In this document: positions 38,101 through 50,176 of the stretch, one piece after another
Layout of the letters: each line of letters begins with the position of its first letter
How positions within the stretch are numbered: the first letter of the stretch is position 1
Source of the DNA: Oscheius tipulae
Lineage: Eukaryota > Nematoda > Chromadorea > Rhabditida > Rhabditidae
Assembly: GCA_037178975.1 (NCBI GenBank)
Contig: JASJZH010000002.1
Location: 1,736,001 to 1,800,000, forward strand
Direction of reading: 5' to 3'
DNA length: 64,000 bases
The notes under the pieces: generated by a model
The model's database searches: none
Told to the model about the DNA's origin: nothing
Seen by the model: only the letters and a program-made list of their open reading frames with translations
Program-made: the position numbers and the translations under genes

Positions 38101-38858
38101 TGGGTTTGTGTAATCCTTCTAGCACGGAAACTAAGGATGTTTTTGTCTAAACGCTCCGTAGACTGCATAAAAATGGCGGAATATTTCGCAAATTTATCGA
38201 TACGCGTGGGTCAATGGGCTGATAAGATGGCAGCCAGTCAGATAGGAGAATTTTGCAACTGTACGTAAAAATTTGACAAGATGAAACGAAACCAACCGAT
38301 CGAGCTCCTTCTGACGAGCCAGAGCGTCCTCCTCTTCAAGCTCGGCAGCTTCCATCTCCTCGTCTCGCATTCCTCCCCAATCCTGGTCGACATAGCTGGA
38401 ATTTAAGAGATTTCAGGTCTATAAAGATCGTACTCTGTGCTATAATGGTCCTGTCTCTTCCTTCCCCACTGATTGGAGCTGATTCCGGCATCATCTACAA
38501 TTTAAATTGAGTCCCACGCAAACAGAAATTGACTGACTGTCATCAAAATCGGACGATTCGTCGCCGCTGTCCGCCTCCTCTTCGTCACTTTTATCGCCCT
38601 CAACGTTTAGAACCTCCTCAGCTTGGGCTTTCTAAAAGAAGTATGAGGAAAGATGATGATTGGTTTACCTGGGCACGACGGTAAGCTCCCGGCTTGATTT
38701 TTTGCTTCTCATCGTGGAATTTGTCAATCTCGTCGCGTAAATCCTCATTATCACTCTCAAAGTCAATGTGATCAGAGCTGAAAAACTGAGATAAGTCAAT
38801 GTTTGGGTGAGAAAACTCACGCTTTAGCTCTGCTCCTAGTTCTAGGGGTCCTGGGCAT
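35142..38858 (-). CDS. UTP3 / SAS10 small-subunit processome protein
   Basis: Ten minus-strand exons give about 408 aa: 38858-38821, 38777-38669, 38631-38538, 38494-38434, 38395-38297, 37612-37343, 36632-36512, 36416-36294, 36249-36082, 35285-35142. Marks are an acidic N-terminal region, a WGRKRQDHY / YVDQDWGGM segment, the Sas10/Utp3/C1D domain (about 160-260), and the C-terminal Sas10 domain (VANRRKYKEIQKKVRSQ, GEARGI). It belongs to the SSU processome, which matures 18S rRNA in the nucleolus. The ATG lies 10 nt after TTTCAG. It is divergent to the SAPS gene (555 bp). Confidence 0.92.
35848..35923 (-). repeat. tRNA-derived SINE-like sequence
   Basis: Minus strand: TGGCTCAGTCGGTTAGCG (box A-like) and GGTCCGATTTC (weak box B-like). 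It lies in the last intron of UTP3, in the sense direction. Confidence 0.5.
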
Positions 38859-39412
38859 TTCTTCTGGCCTGAAATTGTATTAATAGGTTATTTTTGACTA
38901 CAAGAAGTGTAGGATTATGCAAAAGGATGAAAAATACCGAAAAATACAAGCAAAACTGCTTTGAGAAAGCTGGAGCAGTTTTATTAGGAAGAGGCACAGA
39001 ATTTCGTAAATGCCGCGCAATTTGCCAATTCGTGACGGGAACCCACGGTTGGCGGGCTTTCAATTTCAGGTGTCAGCGAATTCAGCTCGGCCAGTCAGCT
39101 GATTTTTATTCATCTTCAGGTTATTCTTTATAAATTTAATGCGAAATCATGTGCGGAACGATAAACAACCCCTCTAGAAACGTAACAAGCCAATTCAAGG
39201 CGTAAATGTAGTCAAAAGTACTTGATAACTGTCCAGAGCTTCATATTGCCGATTTTTTCTTGCTGTAAATAGCAACTTTCTCCGATCAGATATCGTTTGA
39301 GAGAAGTGAATGATGCCTAGGAAGCACTCAAATGTAGTTCTTCATCATTCAAGTTCTCCTTTTCCCTCCAAAGCTGGCTTGAGCCATAATGTCTCAACAT
39401 GCCGCTTTCAGT
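38859..39412. promoter_or_regulatory. Divergent promoter region UTP3 / SAPS
   Basis: The 554 bp between two divergent start codons should contain both promoters. Each ATG has an acceptor-type AG just upstream (TTTCAG for both). No TATA box is obvious. Confidence 0.5.
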
Positions 39413-42400
39413 ATGTTCTGGGACGACGGAGCCGCCGCCCTCAACAGCCTACAGAAACTACTCCTCGATACAAAAGGCGACGTCGAGCTCTATCGAGTGC
39501 TAGAAGACGAATATGTGTTGCAGGAGTCGCGTCAAGGGAATCAGGAGCTCATGGCCGTGTAAGCCATCTCCTTTCTGGAATTCCATCCCATTTTCAGTTT
39601 GACCAAAGACGAGAATCTAATCGAGCTGACGAAGTATTGCCTTCGGCCAGTCGTCGACCTGCGTCTGCCCGTCGAGGAGCGCTACAAGCTGTCCTATCTG
39701 AGCACGGAGATCCTGACCGTCGCTGGACACAATTACATCGCCGAGGCCTTCCTCAAGGTACTTTGTGCTCTTATTTTGCTGCTGGAGTTTGAATTTTAGA
39801 ACCAGACATGCCTCGAGATTCTCGGATCCGTGCTAGACGATCCCTCGGCCTTCAATCCCGTTGTGGCCATCTTCTACACCAAGCTGATGTCGTCACTGTG
39901 GTCAAAAAACTTTGCAGCTGTGAGTAGTTTCCGTTTACTTGATAATTCCATCGAAAAAGTCTGCAAGTTTGAAAAAATTGGCCTATTACATGTGAGAAGC
40001 TCTCGTTTTCAAAAATTGATCCTCTCTGTAACATTTGAGGCCTTGCCGCGCCGCGATTTACACAGTTAGACGGTCAATCGCGTACTTAAATGCTCAAACA
40101 TGCCCAAACATGTCTAGTCTTTTTTCGATAAATTTCGTCTGCTATTAGTTTTAAGGTGTTTTCCCAGTTCACATAACTTTTTGTAACATCCCTTTTGCGT
40201 TAGATGAAAAACCTTCTCTGCTCGGCCCTGGCCCTGTTTGCAATGCGATTAGCCTTTGTGGGAATGAAAATTTAAAGAAAATATACCGAAATTAGAAAAC
40301 GAGCAGCACTTGTGTAAATGTCTTGGCTCTCGAGACCGGCGCACGATCAGTCTGCCTAGTCAAGCGAAAATGCTGCCAAATCGCCAGAGACTTGTTGCTA
40401 CTCCATGAAAAACATTTATGACATTTTTTCAGACCATGGCCTTCGTTAAAGAGACACACTTCCTCCAGAAGAGCCTCGACTTTGTGCGCTTTGGAGCTAT
40501 CGCTGACCTGCTGGAGAGCCTGATCCGACTGAACAGCGACGAGGCGAACATTGTCACAATTAAGCAGTACCTCGTCACGGAGCAGTTCATCCCCAAAATT
40601 GTCGCCCTCCTGAATCCGGATCACGAGCCGGCCATGCATGAGAATGCCGCCGATGTCTATGTAGACATTTTGAGGTGCTTTCGCCCTAATGACTCACAAA
40701 ATCGGGTTGCAGAAATCTTCGTGAGGTGCTAGCAGTGACAGACGAAAAGGCCGATGTACTGCATGAGGTCTTCCTCTCCGAGACGCTGATCAAGGACATT
40801 CTGGATCGAATGTTCTGGAAGGATGAGTCGATCAATCAACAGCAGAGAGCCAGTCTGGTGAGAAACGGCTACGCAATGATCTCTGCCCTGTGCGAGCAGA
40901 ATGCCCTCAGTCCGACCCCGAGTCAGCTCTTTGACGCAGGCGAGCCGGAGCAGCAGAATAGCTGGAATGGTGGCGGACCCGGAGAGAGCAATCAGGTCTT
41001 CGATCGCACCAAGGTACGCATTTTTTGCGTTAGAAATTGTCATATAACTGTTCAGATATGGCTGCCGGACCAGGAGAAGGTAGCCGAGATCCAAGCCGCC
41101 AAGAGAGCAGCCGACATCGTCCGAGCAATCATCGTCGATATGGATCAGGCGGAGACCGGGAACTCGTGGCCGTGGCTCCTGAAACTGCTCAATGAGCTCG
41201 TCGATACCAATCATCTGCCAACACATCAGCTCCTGGTCGAGGGATTCAGGGAGGCCAATTTCAAGAAGGTGAGCATCGTCACAGCTATGCCTGCATACTC
41301 GAGTCAAAGGCGCAAAGCAGGTGCAGCGTTTTTCTAAACAACAAGTTTTACCAATCCGGGAATCGAACCTAACTCATTTTGCTGTGTAGTCGTAACGCTA
41401 ACCGACTAAGGACAAAGCCCGCGCCGATGATCCTCTATTTGAAATAATAGATGCTTTCAAATGGATAAGAGGCAAGAGGTTGAGGCTTGTATGTAACTTC
41501 AGGCCGTTTGAGATATCTGGAATAGTTGGTTTGCTATCTCCTTCATAGATCTATAAATGGGATAAGTCTGTTTCAAGTCGACGTTCGTACGACGTTCAAA
41601 GTCGACCTAAAAATCTCTTCGTAGCTCTTCGACCTCGTCTACAAACATCCTCTCGTCCACATTTACCATCATCACGTGCGCAACATTGTCACCTTCGCCC
41701 TCTTCTCTGACTTTAGCAAGACGGCCGGCTCCGAGGAGCTCTCTCCCCTCGTCGACTTGTTCATCAAGGTATGATCTCTTTTTGTCATTTCAACATCAAA
41801 AATCTAAGGAGTGTGACCTGTTCGCAATTTTAAAGAACGGCGTCTGGCCAATTCCGACCATCCCAAGGATGACGTCGATCTCCATTCGATCCTTTCACAT
41901 CTACCTGGCTGACTCTTTCATAAAGGCTGCCAAATGGGCGCCGTGTCGTAGAGCCATCACCGAGCTCGTTGAGGTCAGTTTCACGCCAGTTTTTTAAGCT
42001 TAGAAAGCCGCTTAGAAATCGGAAGAATGGACCGGTGAAGATGAGCTGTCGATAGAGAAGGGCCTGGATGTGTATTGGGAGACAAATCGCTCGGATCTGC
42101 TCCAGATGATGAAGATCCACAGTCCCGATGAGCCAAGCAGCACTGCCGGAAATCAATATTGTGAGCTTTATCAAGATGATGATGAGGACGATGAAGAGAT
42201 ATTTAATCTTGAATGGTTCAGCTGGTTGCCTGACTTTGAAGGTAGCCCAACTTTTTCTCGTCTTTCTGAAAACTCTGAAAACTGAATCATTCAAGGATTT
42301 ATATCTCTTACCTTCTGAGAATCTGGACATCCCTAAGTGTACTTGGGCTCGAGCCGATTTCGAGCAGCTCGAAATTTTCTTCGAGTCGAGCCGGCTCGAG

Positions 42401-44992
42401 CTGCCCAAGTATAGTATACAAGTCCTTCGAAGTGGCGAATTTGTTTTCGTTTTTCTATTGACAAGATGTCATGAACTCTTTCGCCTTGTCAACCGGAATC
42501 AGGCATGCACTAGAACCAGTCGGTTCAAACTTTTTACGCAACGTCATTTCGGCCAGAAGGGTCCCCCTGTTGTTCAAAGTGGGAAATACCGATGGCACTG
42601 AAAATAAGAGGAAGTATTATAATCTGTATCGCAACCCATCCCATCCAGTTCGTAAGAGTCAGCGCATCCCTAACTGGATGTGTGCTAGCTCCAAATAAAA
42701 GTGAACGTCTATCTAACCCCTTGAAGACCAAGTTAGGAAGCCTAAAAGTTAGAGTCAAGTGAATTAAAAACTTTGTTTGTCGTGCACAGTCCATCCGTCT
42801 GTCTGTCATGGTGTCCACGCAATTGCATGTCCACACTAATACCCAAAACGTTCACAAGTCATTTCATATCAAGAGACAAGGGGTCAAGCCAGCTGCAGAG
42901 GAAAATGCTATTAGGGAAGCGGCGCAATCGCCTATGATCAATTCTAAGCCAAGACCAAAGGGCTGCGAAGCGGCCGTCGACAGCTGGTGTAAATACATAC
43001 CTCCCACTTGTTCGCCTACAATCAGCACATTTTTAGCCGAGAATACGGTCTACGACATTGAGACGTTCAGCAGATTCGAGTGCGGCCAAGAATATTCCGA
43101 CTTTGACCCGGCCACCAACCTCAATTCTATCCTTCATCAGTAAGTTTTATGTTTTTTCTCGTGTTTCATGATAAATTTAACAGTTTCACCTCAAAATCGC
43201 CCGACCCGGAGGACGAGGACATTGATCTGCGGAGCCATGATGCCCGAGAGGGCGACTTCGACCAAGTCGACCAGTTCAGACCGCTCGCTGATCTTTTCCC
43301 ACGTTTGTAGTCTTATTTGGCGGGAAAAACATTGATAAATTTAAGCCCTAGAGCCGAGAACTGTCAAAATCATCAGAAGGAGCGAGGTGGAGGAGAGCAC
43401 GACACCCCAAGTGACTCCAACAGCTATGGACACGTCGTCTGAGGAGCCGGCCGTAGCAGATGAATGGGATGCTTTCGCCACGGGACGTCTTTCCAATGGC
43501 TCCAATTGTGAGTTTTACGTCTTTTTGTCCGAAAATTTGTGTAAACGTCGCCGGTAGCACGGTGACAAGTGGTGCGACCAGTATCCATTTTTGACTGGTT
43601 TTTCTCCCAAAAACTTGGTCAAATGTCAGGTTGGTAATTTTTGTTCAAAAATTTACTCAACAACAAAAGTTACGGTAGTTACGGTGACAAGTCAGCTTTT
43701 GGAGGACTTGGGAATTAGGCCATGAAAGAAGCGGAGAAGAAACTAATGGACGGCTGATTTGTGAACAAAAGTTACGGTGAGGTCCAAAATGTTACTTTTG
43801 TTCACAATCGTTTGTTAACAAAAGCCACTAACCCAAAATGTCGTCTGTTTAGCAGCTTTCCCATTGAAAATGTCAGAAAATAATGTCACAGTGACCTATT
43901 TCAAACCTCGACTTGTTTACATCTTCGTCTGCGCCTATTTCCGTGTTATAGTCATTCGCTGCTCGCAGTCATATGATGGTCTCCGCTATCCCTCCCTCGG
44001 ACTACAAAACGTCCGCTAATTTTAGCCTCGGCGGACGAATGGGGCTCTCTGCCGACGACAACGAGTAGCACCGCAGTCGATGAGCCAGCCAGACCTCAGA
44101 GAGGCAGCTTCGACGGCATGGACTTTGATCAGCACTGCAAGGAGGCCATGGACTGTCTGGATGCTTCAGTCAAGAGCGAGGAAAAGGTAGCCTCTTTTTT
44201 TCTCTTTCTAGGTCTGTATTTTGATGTAAGAAGAAGGAGAATTCTAGCATTTTCGATGTGTGAGAGTGACGAATTGTCTCTCGTGATTGATACTCCAACT
44301 AGTTGTATTCTATAGCGGTTGGAGACCTTTAAAATGTCCAAGTACGCAGAAAATGTCCTCTATTTAATTTCTTACCAGCGGACTACCATTCCATACTTTG
44401 TCCTTGTTAGCCGATGATTTTTCTAGCTCTGGTCCCCTCAGTCGCCGTCACACTGTCCCGAATTCACCCTGCCACTCATTTTGAGTCCATCAAAGGTCAC
44501 TTTCCTACCCCTTTGTGTCTAAAAAAACTTGTACATCTGCTCACCTCTCGTCTTGGGGTCTTTCCTACACCTATTTCTTCTCAAAATGGCTTGTTCAAAA
44601 AGTTTGTCACCCATGGGAATCGAACCCGGGTCGCGCGGGCCGAGGCAGAGCCTCGTACCAGCACACCAACAATTTTGCTAAGTTTTAAATTGATGCAACT
44701 GTTTTTGGAGACAGGAAACCCCTAATAAGATCGCACATTCTTAATCAGTCCAAAAAAATACAAAATGTCACTTTAAAACAAACGTTGATGACCTCGGCCG
44801 GGAAGCCCAAATTTTCAAATATTTTTCCAGACGACCGACCCGGTCTGGGACAACGACACTCTTACCTCCGACCAGTGGAATCCCTTCCCGGACAGCCAAC
44901 AGCAGCAGCTTCCAGCCTCTCCAGCAGTCTGTCGACACGAGACGGAGGAGGAGACACCCAGTGTCCAGGAGCTTAACGAGTCCGAAGCCTGA
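39413..44992 (+). CDS. PP6 regulatory subunit, SAPS family
   Basis: Fourteen exons give about 778 aa: 39413-39558, 39598-39757, 39800-39919, 40433-40674, 40713-41013, 41056-41268, 41625-41768, 41809-41973, 42016-42160, 43037-43139, 43184-43302, 43352-43507, 44026-44186, 44831-44992. It starts MFWDD, like the MFW start of SAPS proteins. The helical SAPS domain fills residues 1 to about 500, with EDEYVLQESRQGNQEL, YLVTEQFIPKIVALLNP and NIVTFALFSDF; the acidic C-terminus is disordered. The family anchors the catalytic PP6 phosphatase. Exon 8 uses an AAG acceptor (ATCTAAG). The ATG is 1 nt after TTTCAG. Confidence 0.93.
41350..41426 (-). repeat. tRNA-derived SINE-like sequence
   Basis: Minus strand: TTAGTCGGTTAGCG (box A-like) and GGTTCGATTCCCGG (good box B). 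It is antisense to the SAPS gene in which it sits. Confidence 0.6.
42338..42412. repeat. TCGAGC-rich imperfect hairpin
   Basis: ACTTGGGCTCGAGCCG on the left and CGGCTCGAGCTGCCCAAGT on the right pair with small bulges around a centre of further TCGAG motifs. It lies in SAPS intron 9. Confidence 0.6.
44607..44672 (-). repeat. tRNA-derived SINE-like sequence
   Basis: Minus strand: GTTGGTGTGCTGGTACGAGG and then GGGTTCGATTCCCATGG (strong box B). It lies in the last SAPS intron, antisense. Confidence 0.55.
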
Positions 44993-45382
44993 ATCCTCTT
45001 CCCCCCTTTTTTTGAAAACAGTTCCCTACGGGTTGGTGTACCTCGTTTTCTGGCAAAATTTCTTTCCAATTGAACTCGTAATAATCTGGAAACCTACTAC
45101 TACGATACTACCACCTTTCTCCCTCATGCACTTTTCACTTGTCTCTCTCCCTGTCTCTCTCTCTCATTGGTGATAGGAATTTTCTGATCTTATCAGGACC
45201 CCCTATGCCCCAATTCTCGGTATTTCATTAGTTTTTAATGTGACTTATAATAATTGGTATATCAAGTTTTTTTGTATCTCGTACTACGGGTTTAAGTCGC
45301 CCGGAAGTCTACCTTATTAACGTGTACATTGACGAAAATTGCAGCAAATTCAGGCAGACGCTTAGACACAAATAGAGCAGAG
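44993..45382. other. SAPS-RagA intergenic, possible operon spacer
   Basis: 390 bp between two plus-strand genes. It contains a short CTGATC/TATCAG foldback, CT repeats, and a TTCAG acceptor about 26 nt before the RagA ATG. The spacing would fit a trans-spliced operon but does not prove one. Confidence 0.45.
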
Positions 45383-48300
45383 ATGTCCGGAGGTGGCTCG
45401 AAGCGAAAAGTCCTTCTGATGGGCAAGAGTGGCTCAGGGAAAACGTCAATGAGGTGAGGCGGTTTTTCTGGTAGAATTCTGGACTTGGCGGGGATTAAAT
45501 AGGGTGTTTTTTGCAGTTTTAGTTAGGTAGAAGGGCTTGCAAATCGTGCTTTTCGCCAAAATAGACGTCATTGCTTTGTTAGACTCAAAAATTCAGTTAT
45601 TTGACGCCAAGGACCAGGTCGTAATTCCGCTCGGGCAACCTCTATTTTGAGCGGATCTTAGATTCCCAAAGCCATTTTGGTATTAGTTCAGCAGGCGGCC
45701 CCTTCGTTTGAATTTGTGTGAAAGAATGCAGTGAATTACGTCAGAAAGCCTGTTTTTAGATGAATTCGTAAAAGCGCGCCAAAAAATTAAAAACTAAGGG
45801 GCGGCCTGCCGAACTATTACCAAGAGTTTTTTCGGAGCTAAAAAGCTCATTTTTCAATCTTTTTATGTTATATAAAGCTGTAGAGCGAATCAAGGCCTAC
45901 AATTTTGAAGCATATTATTTTACTTGGAAATAACTTCTTTGGGGTTAAAAACTGCCTGAAAGTGGTTTACACCCTTTGGCAAGAGTTAGTGTAAAAACAT
46001 GTCTGATCTGGCAGGTGAGACAATGTTGGTCGGCTGATATCTGGGCCGGATCCTCTCGGAGGTTTCATATATTCTGCTTTTCAAAGCCCTATTTTAGAGG
46101 ATTGCAATATGTGAAATGTCTCAATATCTCTCACTCTAAAAGTGCAGCGATGTCTGTCTAAAACATAGCCTAGAGGTAAGCGCTCTAGGCTACAAATCCG
46201 AGCCGAGCGTCGAGGTTTTCGAGTTTCTGCGAGAGTTAAAAACATCTGGTAATCTATGAAACAGTATTTTTCTTCAGATCCATCATCTTTGCCAACTACA
46301 TAGCCCGCGACACAAATCGTCTCGGCCCCACCATCGAGGTCGAACATGCCCACGTGCGCTTTCTCGGCAACCTCGTCCTGCATCTCTGGGACTGCGGTGG
46401 ACAGGAGAGCTTTATGGAAAACTATCTGGCCTCCCAGAAGGACCAGGTCTTCAAGAATGTTCAGGTACTTGTCCATTTTTTTCTACAAAAAAACGAATTT
46501 GCAGGTTTTGATCTACGTGTTCGATGTGGAGAGTCGCGAGATTCAAAAGGATCTGCGCTACTTTCAGAGCTGTCTCGAGGCGCTCTTCTCGAATTCGCCA
46601 ACCGCTCAGGTCTTCTGCCTCGTGCACAAGATTGACCTCGTCGAAGAGTCCAAGCGAAGTACCGTCTTTGCCGAAAAGACAAGGGACATCTACAGATACG
46701 CTAATCTGGCTTCCGGAGGCGAGAAGATGCACGATGTCATTCAGGTCTTCAAGAGCAGCATATGGGATGAGACGTTATACAAGGTGGGCAGCTTTTTTGT
46801 GGAGATTTTTTTTTTACAAGAAAACAAGGATGACAGTCACCTCTTTGACTCTTGTAAACCTAGTATGTTTCTCATATTTGGAACTCTTCCCCATTTGATC
46901 TTCTTCTCAAAATAGCATTTTGAAACAGCTTATCAATCTGGGGTCGAAGTCGAACCCGGTTGTTTGAAATGGTGCCTCTTACCAATACCCCAATTCCGTT
47001 GCTACAACATTAAAGGCCTGTGACTTCGCGAGGTCACAATCACCACAGTTAGACAGTTTGGAAGCCACAACCAGTTTTTTGACTGTTTGGAGACCGGAAC
47101 TTTATATATTATATATTTCTGCTCAGCTCATAAACCACAAATGAACCTTACAAAAATTTTTGACCTCGGGCGGGATTGAACCTCTGGTCCCTCAAGCCCC
47201 TAGGATCTGCAATTGGCCATAAGCAGAGTGAAAGAAACGTTCTCTCTCATGGGGATCGAACCGGGCATGTTTAGTTTAGTTCCAAAGTCGGGACTCTAAC
47301 CGACTGCGCCACGTGGTAAAAATTATCCCAACCACTCAGACAGTTTCTAGACCGTTTTTTTGTCTCTACAGATTCAGCTAGAGACATACAGCTCAATCCG
47401 ATTTGCAGGCCTGGTCCGCGATCGTCTACAAGCTGATCCCAAATGTTCACGTGATGGAAGAAAAGCTGAAGCTTTTCGCCGAGGCCATCGAGGCTGATGA
47501 GGTGCTCCTTTTCGAACGTGCCACATTCCTCGTGATTGCCCATGCCGAGCTGAGTGAGCACAAGGATGTCCATCGCTTCGAGAAGGTCTCGAACATCATC
47601 AAGCAGTTCAAGCTCAGCTGCAGGTTTGTTTTTTCTTTCATATTTTTTGGAAGAATACATATTTTTAGCAAGATGTCATCGCAGTTCGACTACATGCACG
47701 TGAAGAATAAGAACTTTGCTGCCTTCATCGATACGTTTACTGTCAACACTTTCATCATGGTCATCTTGCCCGACGGTTCGTCTCTTTTAGCACAAAATGA
47801 TTTCGACTCAACTTTTCCCCCCTTGGGACCGTTTCCCATGTCTTTTTATTCTTGCTTGTTAAAAAAAAGATTTTCACCACGGGAGTCAAACTCGGGTTGT
47901 CTGGTTCTAATGTAGCGTCTCTCTTACCAATACACCAACTGTTTCGCAAGATTTTGGGTTGTAATGAAGGAGGCACCACGGTTCGAACCCAAAATTGTGT
48001 ACCGAATGAATATAGCATTTTGTGCGTTTGATCTATTTTTCCGGCTTGAAAGTGTGTTTAATCAACTCAGCGTGGAAAACTATGCTAGATGTGTTTATTT
48101 TGACGTCAAAGTATACTGACTATTGAAATCATTGGGTAGAAGACTGCTCTCGTTGTTTTTAATTTCTCCATCTTTTTGACGTTCAAGTGCACATTTCAAG
48201 TATAAGTTTACATGCTGAATCGATTAAACACTTTCAAGCGTAAAAAATGAGTCAAAGGCATCGAAAAACACAAACGTGCATTATTTCTTTAGTACGCAAT

Positions 48301-49226
48301 TTTGCGTCCAGTCGAACCGTGGTTGCTCCTTTACTACCAAATTTTGAATGGCTACAATTTTGTGAGGCCATAACCATTAGTTATTTCTGACTTTTTGGAG
48401 GCCGAAAACTCTTAAAGGGACAGTAACATTGCGGGTGTATGAGTGTTCCCGCGGGAATTTAAAAAATCTAAGATTTTAGTTTCTTTCTGCACTTTACACA
48501 CATTTTCTCGGTTTTTAAATGATTCGCTGTCACATTGTATCCTAGGATAGTCTACTTCTTATTACCAAGAAAAACGGAGGAAAATTACAAAACGTTGTCT
48601 TCTCCCCTTGTACGATCATTTCCTCGATTTTTCTGTCGAAGTCGACTGTTCTAGGGTAAAATTTGATGGAGAATCATTAAACACACTTAGAAACCGGGAA
48701 AATGTGTAAAAAAAAAACATCGAAAAATGTTGAAAAAGACTGTAACCTATGTTTTGAACTTCCCTCACGAAATACAAATTCAACGCGTGCCCGGGGCACC
48801 CATATACCCGCAATATTTTTGTTCCTTTAAACTTGATAGCGCATTTACATGAGCCTACACTCCGTTTGAATTTCCCGCGCGCGACTTTTTGCACTCATTT
48901 TTTGCATTTTCTGGGATTTTCACTCACCTTTTCGTTCTCAAAGTGTGTTTTATCGATTCGGCGTTTGAATAAAAAAATAAGCTGCAGATAGATATTGACA
49001 CGCGCAAGAGATAATGCGCAAGTTGCAAACGAGGACCAAAAAGTGGCTGAAAACGCCGGGAAATTCAAACGGGGTTCGCTTTAAGACACGGTTGTGCTAG
49101 GTTCGCTTTAAGACACGGTTGTGCTTCCCAATAATCAGCCCGATTTCAGCCAACATTTCCCCGGCCACCACCCTGATGAACATCAAGAGCGCCCGCAAGA
49201 GCTTCGAGAAGCTGGAAACTCGTTGA
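45383..49226 (+). CDS. RagA GTPase (RRAGA)
   Basis: Six exons give 311 aa, the normal RagA length: 45383-45453, 46278-46464, 46505-46783, 47409-47623, 47669-47775, 49150-49226. It has the P-loop [10 protein letters not shown] (residues 14-23), WDCGGQE (switch II/G3), HKID (G4), and the C-terminal roadblock-type region ([25 protein letters not shown]). RagA/B with RagC/D recruits TORC1 to the lysosome when amino acids are present. Introns are swollen with SINE-like and MITE sequences; intron 5 is 1.37 kb. Confidence 0.96.
46001..46056 (+). repeat. 5S-rRNA-derived SINE-like sequence, copy 2
   Basis: It contains CTGATCTGGCA, CAATGTTGG and CTGATATCTGGGCCGGATCCTC in 5S order and spacing, diverged from the copy at 63119-63176. 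It lies in RagA intron 1, sense orientation. The GTGTAAAA motif directly upstream is shared with the other two copies. Confidence 0.65.
46930..46995 (-). repeat. tRNA-derived SINE-like sequence
   Basis: Minus strand: TTGGTAAGAGGC (box A-like) and GGGTTCGACTTCGAC (box B-like). RagA intron 3, antisense. Confidence 0.5.
47165..47225 (-). repeat. tRNA-derived SINE-like sequence
   Basis: Minus strand: a box B-like GGTTCAATCCC, with a weak box A-like segment upstream. RagA intron 3, antisense. The weakest of this group. Confidence 0.4.
47245..47318 (-). repeat. tRNA-derived SINE-like sequence
   Basis: Minus strand: GTGGCGCAGTCGGTTAGAG (clear box A) and CCGGTTCGATCCCC (clear box B). The acceptor arms do not pair. 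RagA intron 3, antisense. Confidence 0.6.
47872..47943 (-). repeat. tRNA-derived SINE-like sequence
   Basis: Minus strand: GTTGGTGTATTGGTAAGAG (box A-like) and CCCGAGTTTGACTCCCG (box B-like). RagA intron 5, antisense. Resembles the copies at 44607 and 46930. Confidence 0.5.
48412..48830. mobile_element. TTAA-flanked MITE (piggyBac-like), 419 bp
   Basis: Left end TTAAAGGGACAGTAACATTG and the complement of the right end (TTTAAAGGAACAAAAATATTG) form inverted repeats extending through CGGGTRTATGRGTG. TTAA lies at both ends (48412-48415, 48827-48830). The ends match the shorter element at 16708-16816. Non-coding, in RagA intron 5. Confidence 0.65.
49073..49126 (+). repeat. 27-bp tandem duplication
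   Basis: GGTTCGCTTTAAGACACGGT and its next 7 bases occur twice head to tail (49073-49099, 49100-49126), differing only at the last base. It lies 23 bp before the last exon of RagA. Confidence 0.85.
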
Positions 49227-50176
49227 AGAAGAAGCCCCGGAAAGAGACGAGACACGGGTCGGAGACGACAAAAAGAGCCACTTATTGTACAGATATTTTC
49301 TCGTGATTGTGTAACTCCCTTTTCAGAGTGCCAGAATTGCTATTTTTGCCTTATCCATTGCCTATCATGTTCCAAATTTTTCATAAACGACACTAATATC
49401 TGTCCGATTGTCTCGTCAAGTAATTTACAACTAAAAATTGACGCGACCAATTGCTAAGCTGGAAGAATAATCAGGAGCTCTTGAACATGGTTGTAGACTT
49501 CGGGTATGGAAGAAAAAACCTGACAAAGGTGACACGGGAATATTAGAATGCTGGCTGGAAAACAGCGGCTTCTGACTATTTTTCGGGTAGACCACAGCAC
49601 TTTTGTGCTTCACGATGTTCCGCAAAGCAGGCTAGTTTGTCGACCTTCAAAATTCATTCAGGTAGGCTGGAAAAGGTTGTCTTCAAAGACTTCCTACCCG
49701 GCTTCTACCATGCCAGTTCCATCAGTTAGTGGGCTTTTGAAATACAAAATAGGTTAGCTGATTTTGCCATTGGGAGGTATCAGCGCCCCGCTGCCATTCG
49801 GTCGTTCGCGTCACGTGCGCGAAGCGTTGTCCCTTCCTAAAAGCCCCCGGCCTAAGGGCCTATAACTTTTCTTTTCGTTGTGAATACTCCAAAATGTCAT
49901 TCCATTAGTTTTAAGCCCTAAGAGTCCGAAAGATCTCTTGCAAATCGGGGACTCTCTGGTCCTTTGGAGCCCGTCTACGGAGCTCAAAGGGCGCCCAGCG
50001 GTCACTTTACACTCTGTATGGCCTTCTCTCACCCTGATAGAGATTCATTCAGCCATTTTACAGCTAACTTTCTGTCCAAAATGGGGCTTACACCCTTCTG
50101 GAGAACTGTTAATAGGTGTTCCCCCTTAAAATGGCCGAAAACGCAGTATGAGCCCATGTTTCCAGAAAACTCCTTC
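49227..50176. other. RagA-GIGYF intergenic
   Basis: No gene found. It contains the RagA 3' UTR and the GIGYF promoter or trans-splice region; TTTCCAG lies 11 nt before the GIGYF start. Confidence 0.5.

Noticed and set aside
42808-43143. 111-codon open frame as an independent gene
   Set aside because: Its 3' part is SAPS exon 10 (43037-43139). The 5' part is intron.
44993-45182. A structured element in the SAPS-RagA spacer
   Set aside because: The CTGATC/TATCAG foldback is too short to support a call.
48412-48830. A structured ncRNA because of the matching ends
   Set aside because: The TTAA-bounded inverted ends shared with another locus make a MITE the better explanation.
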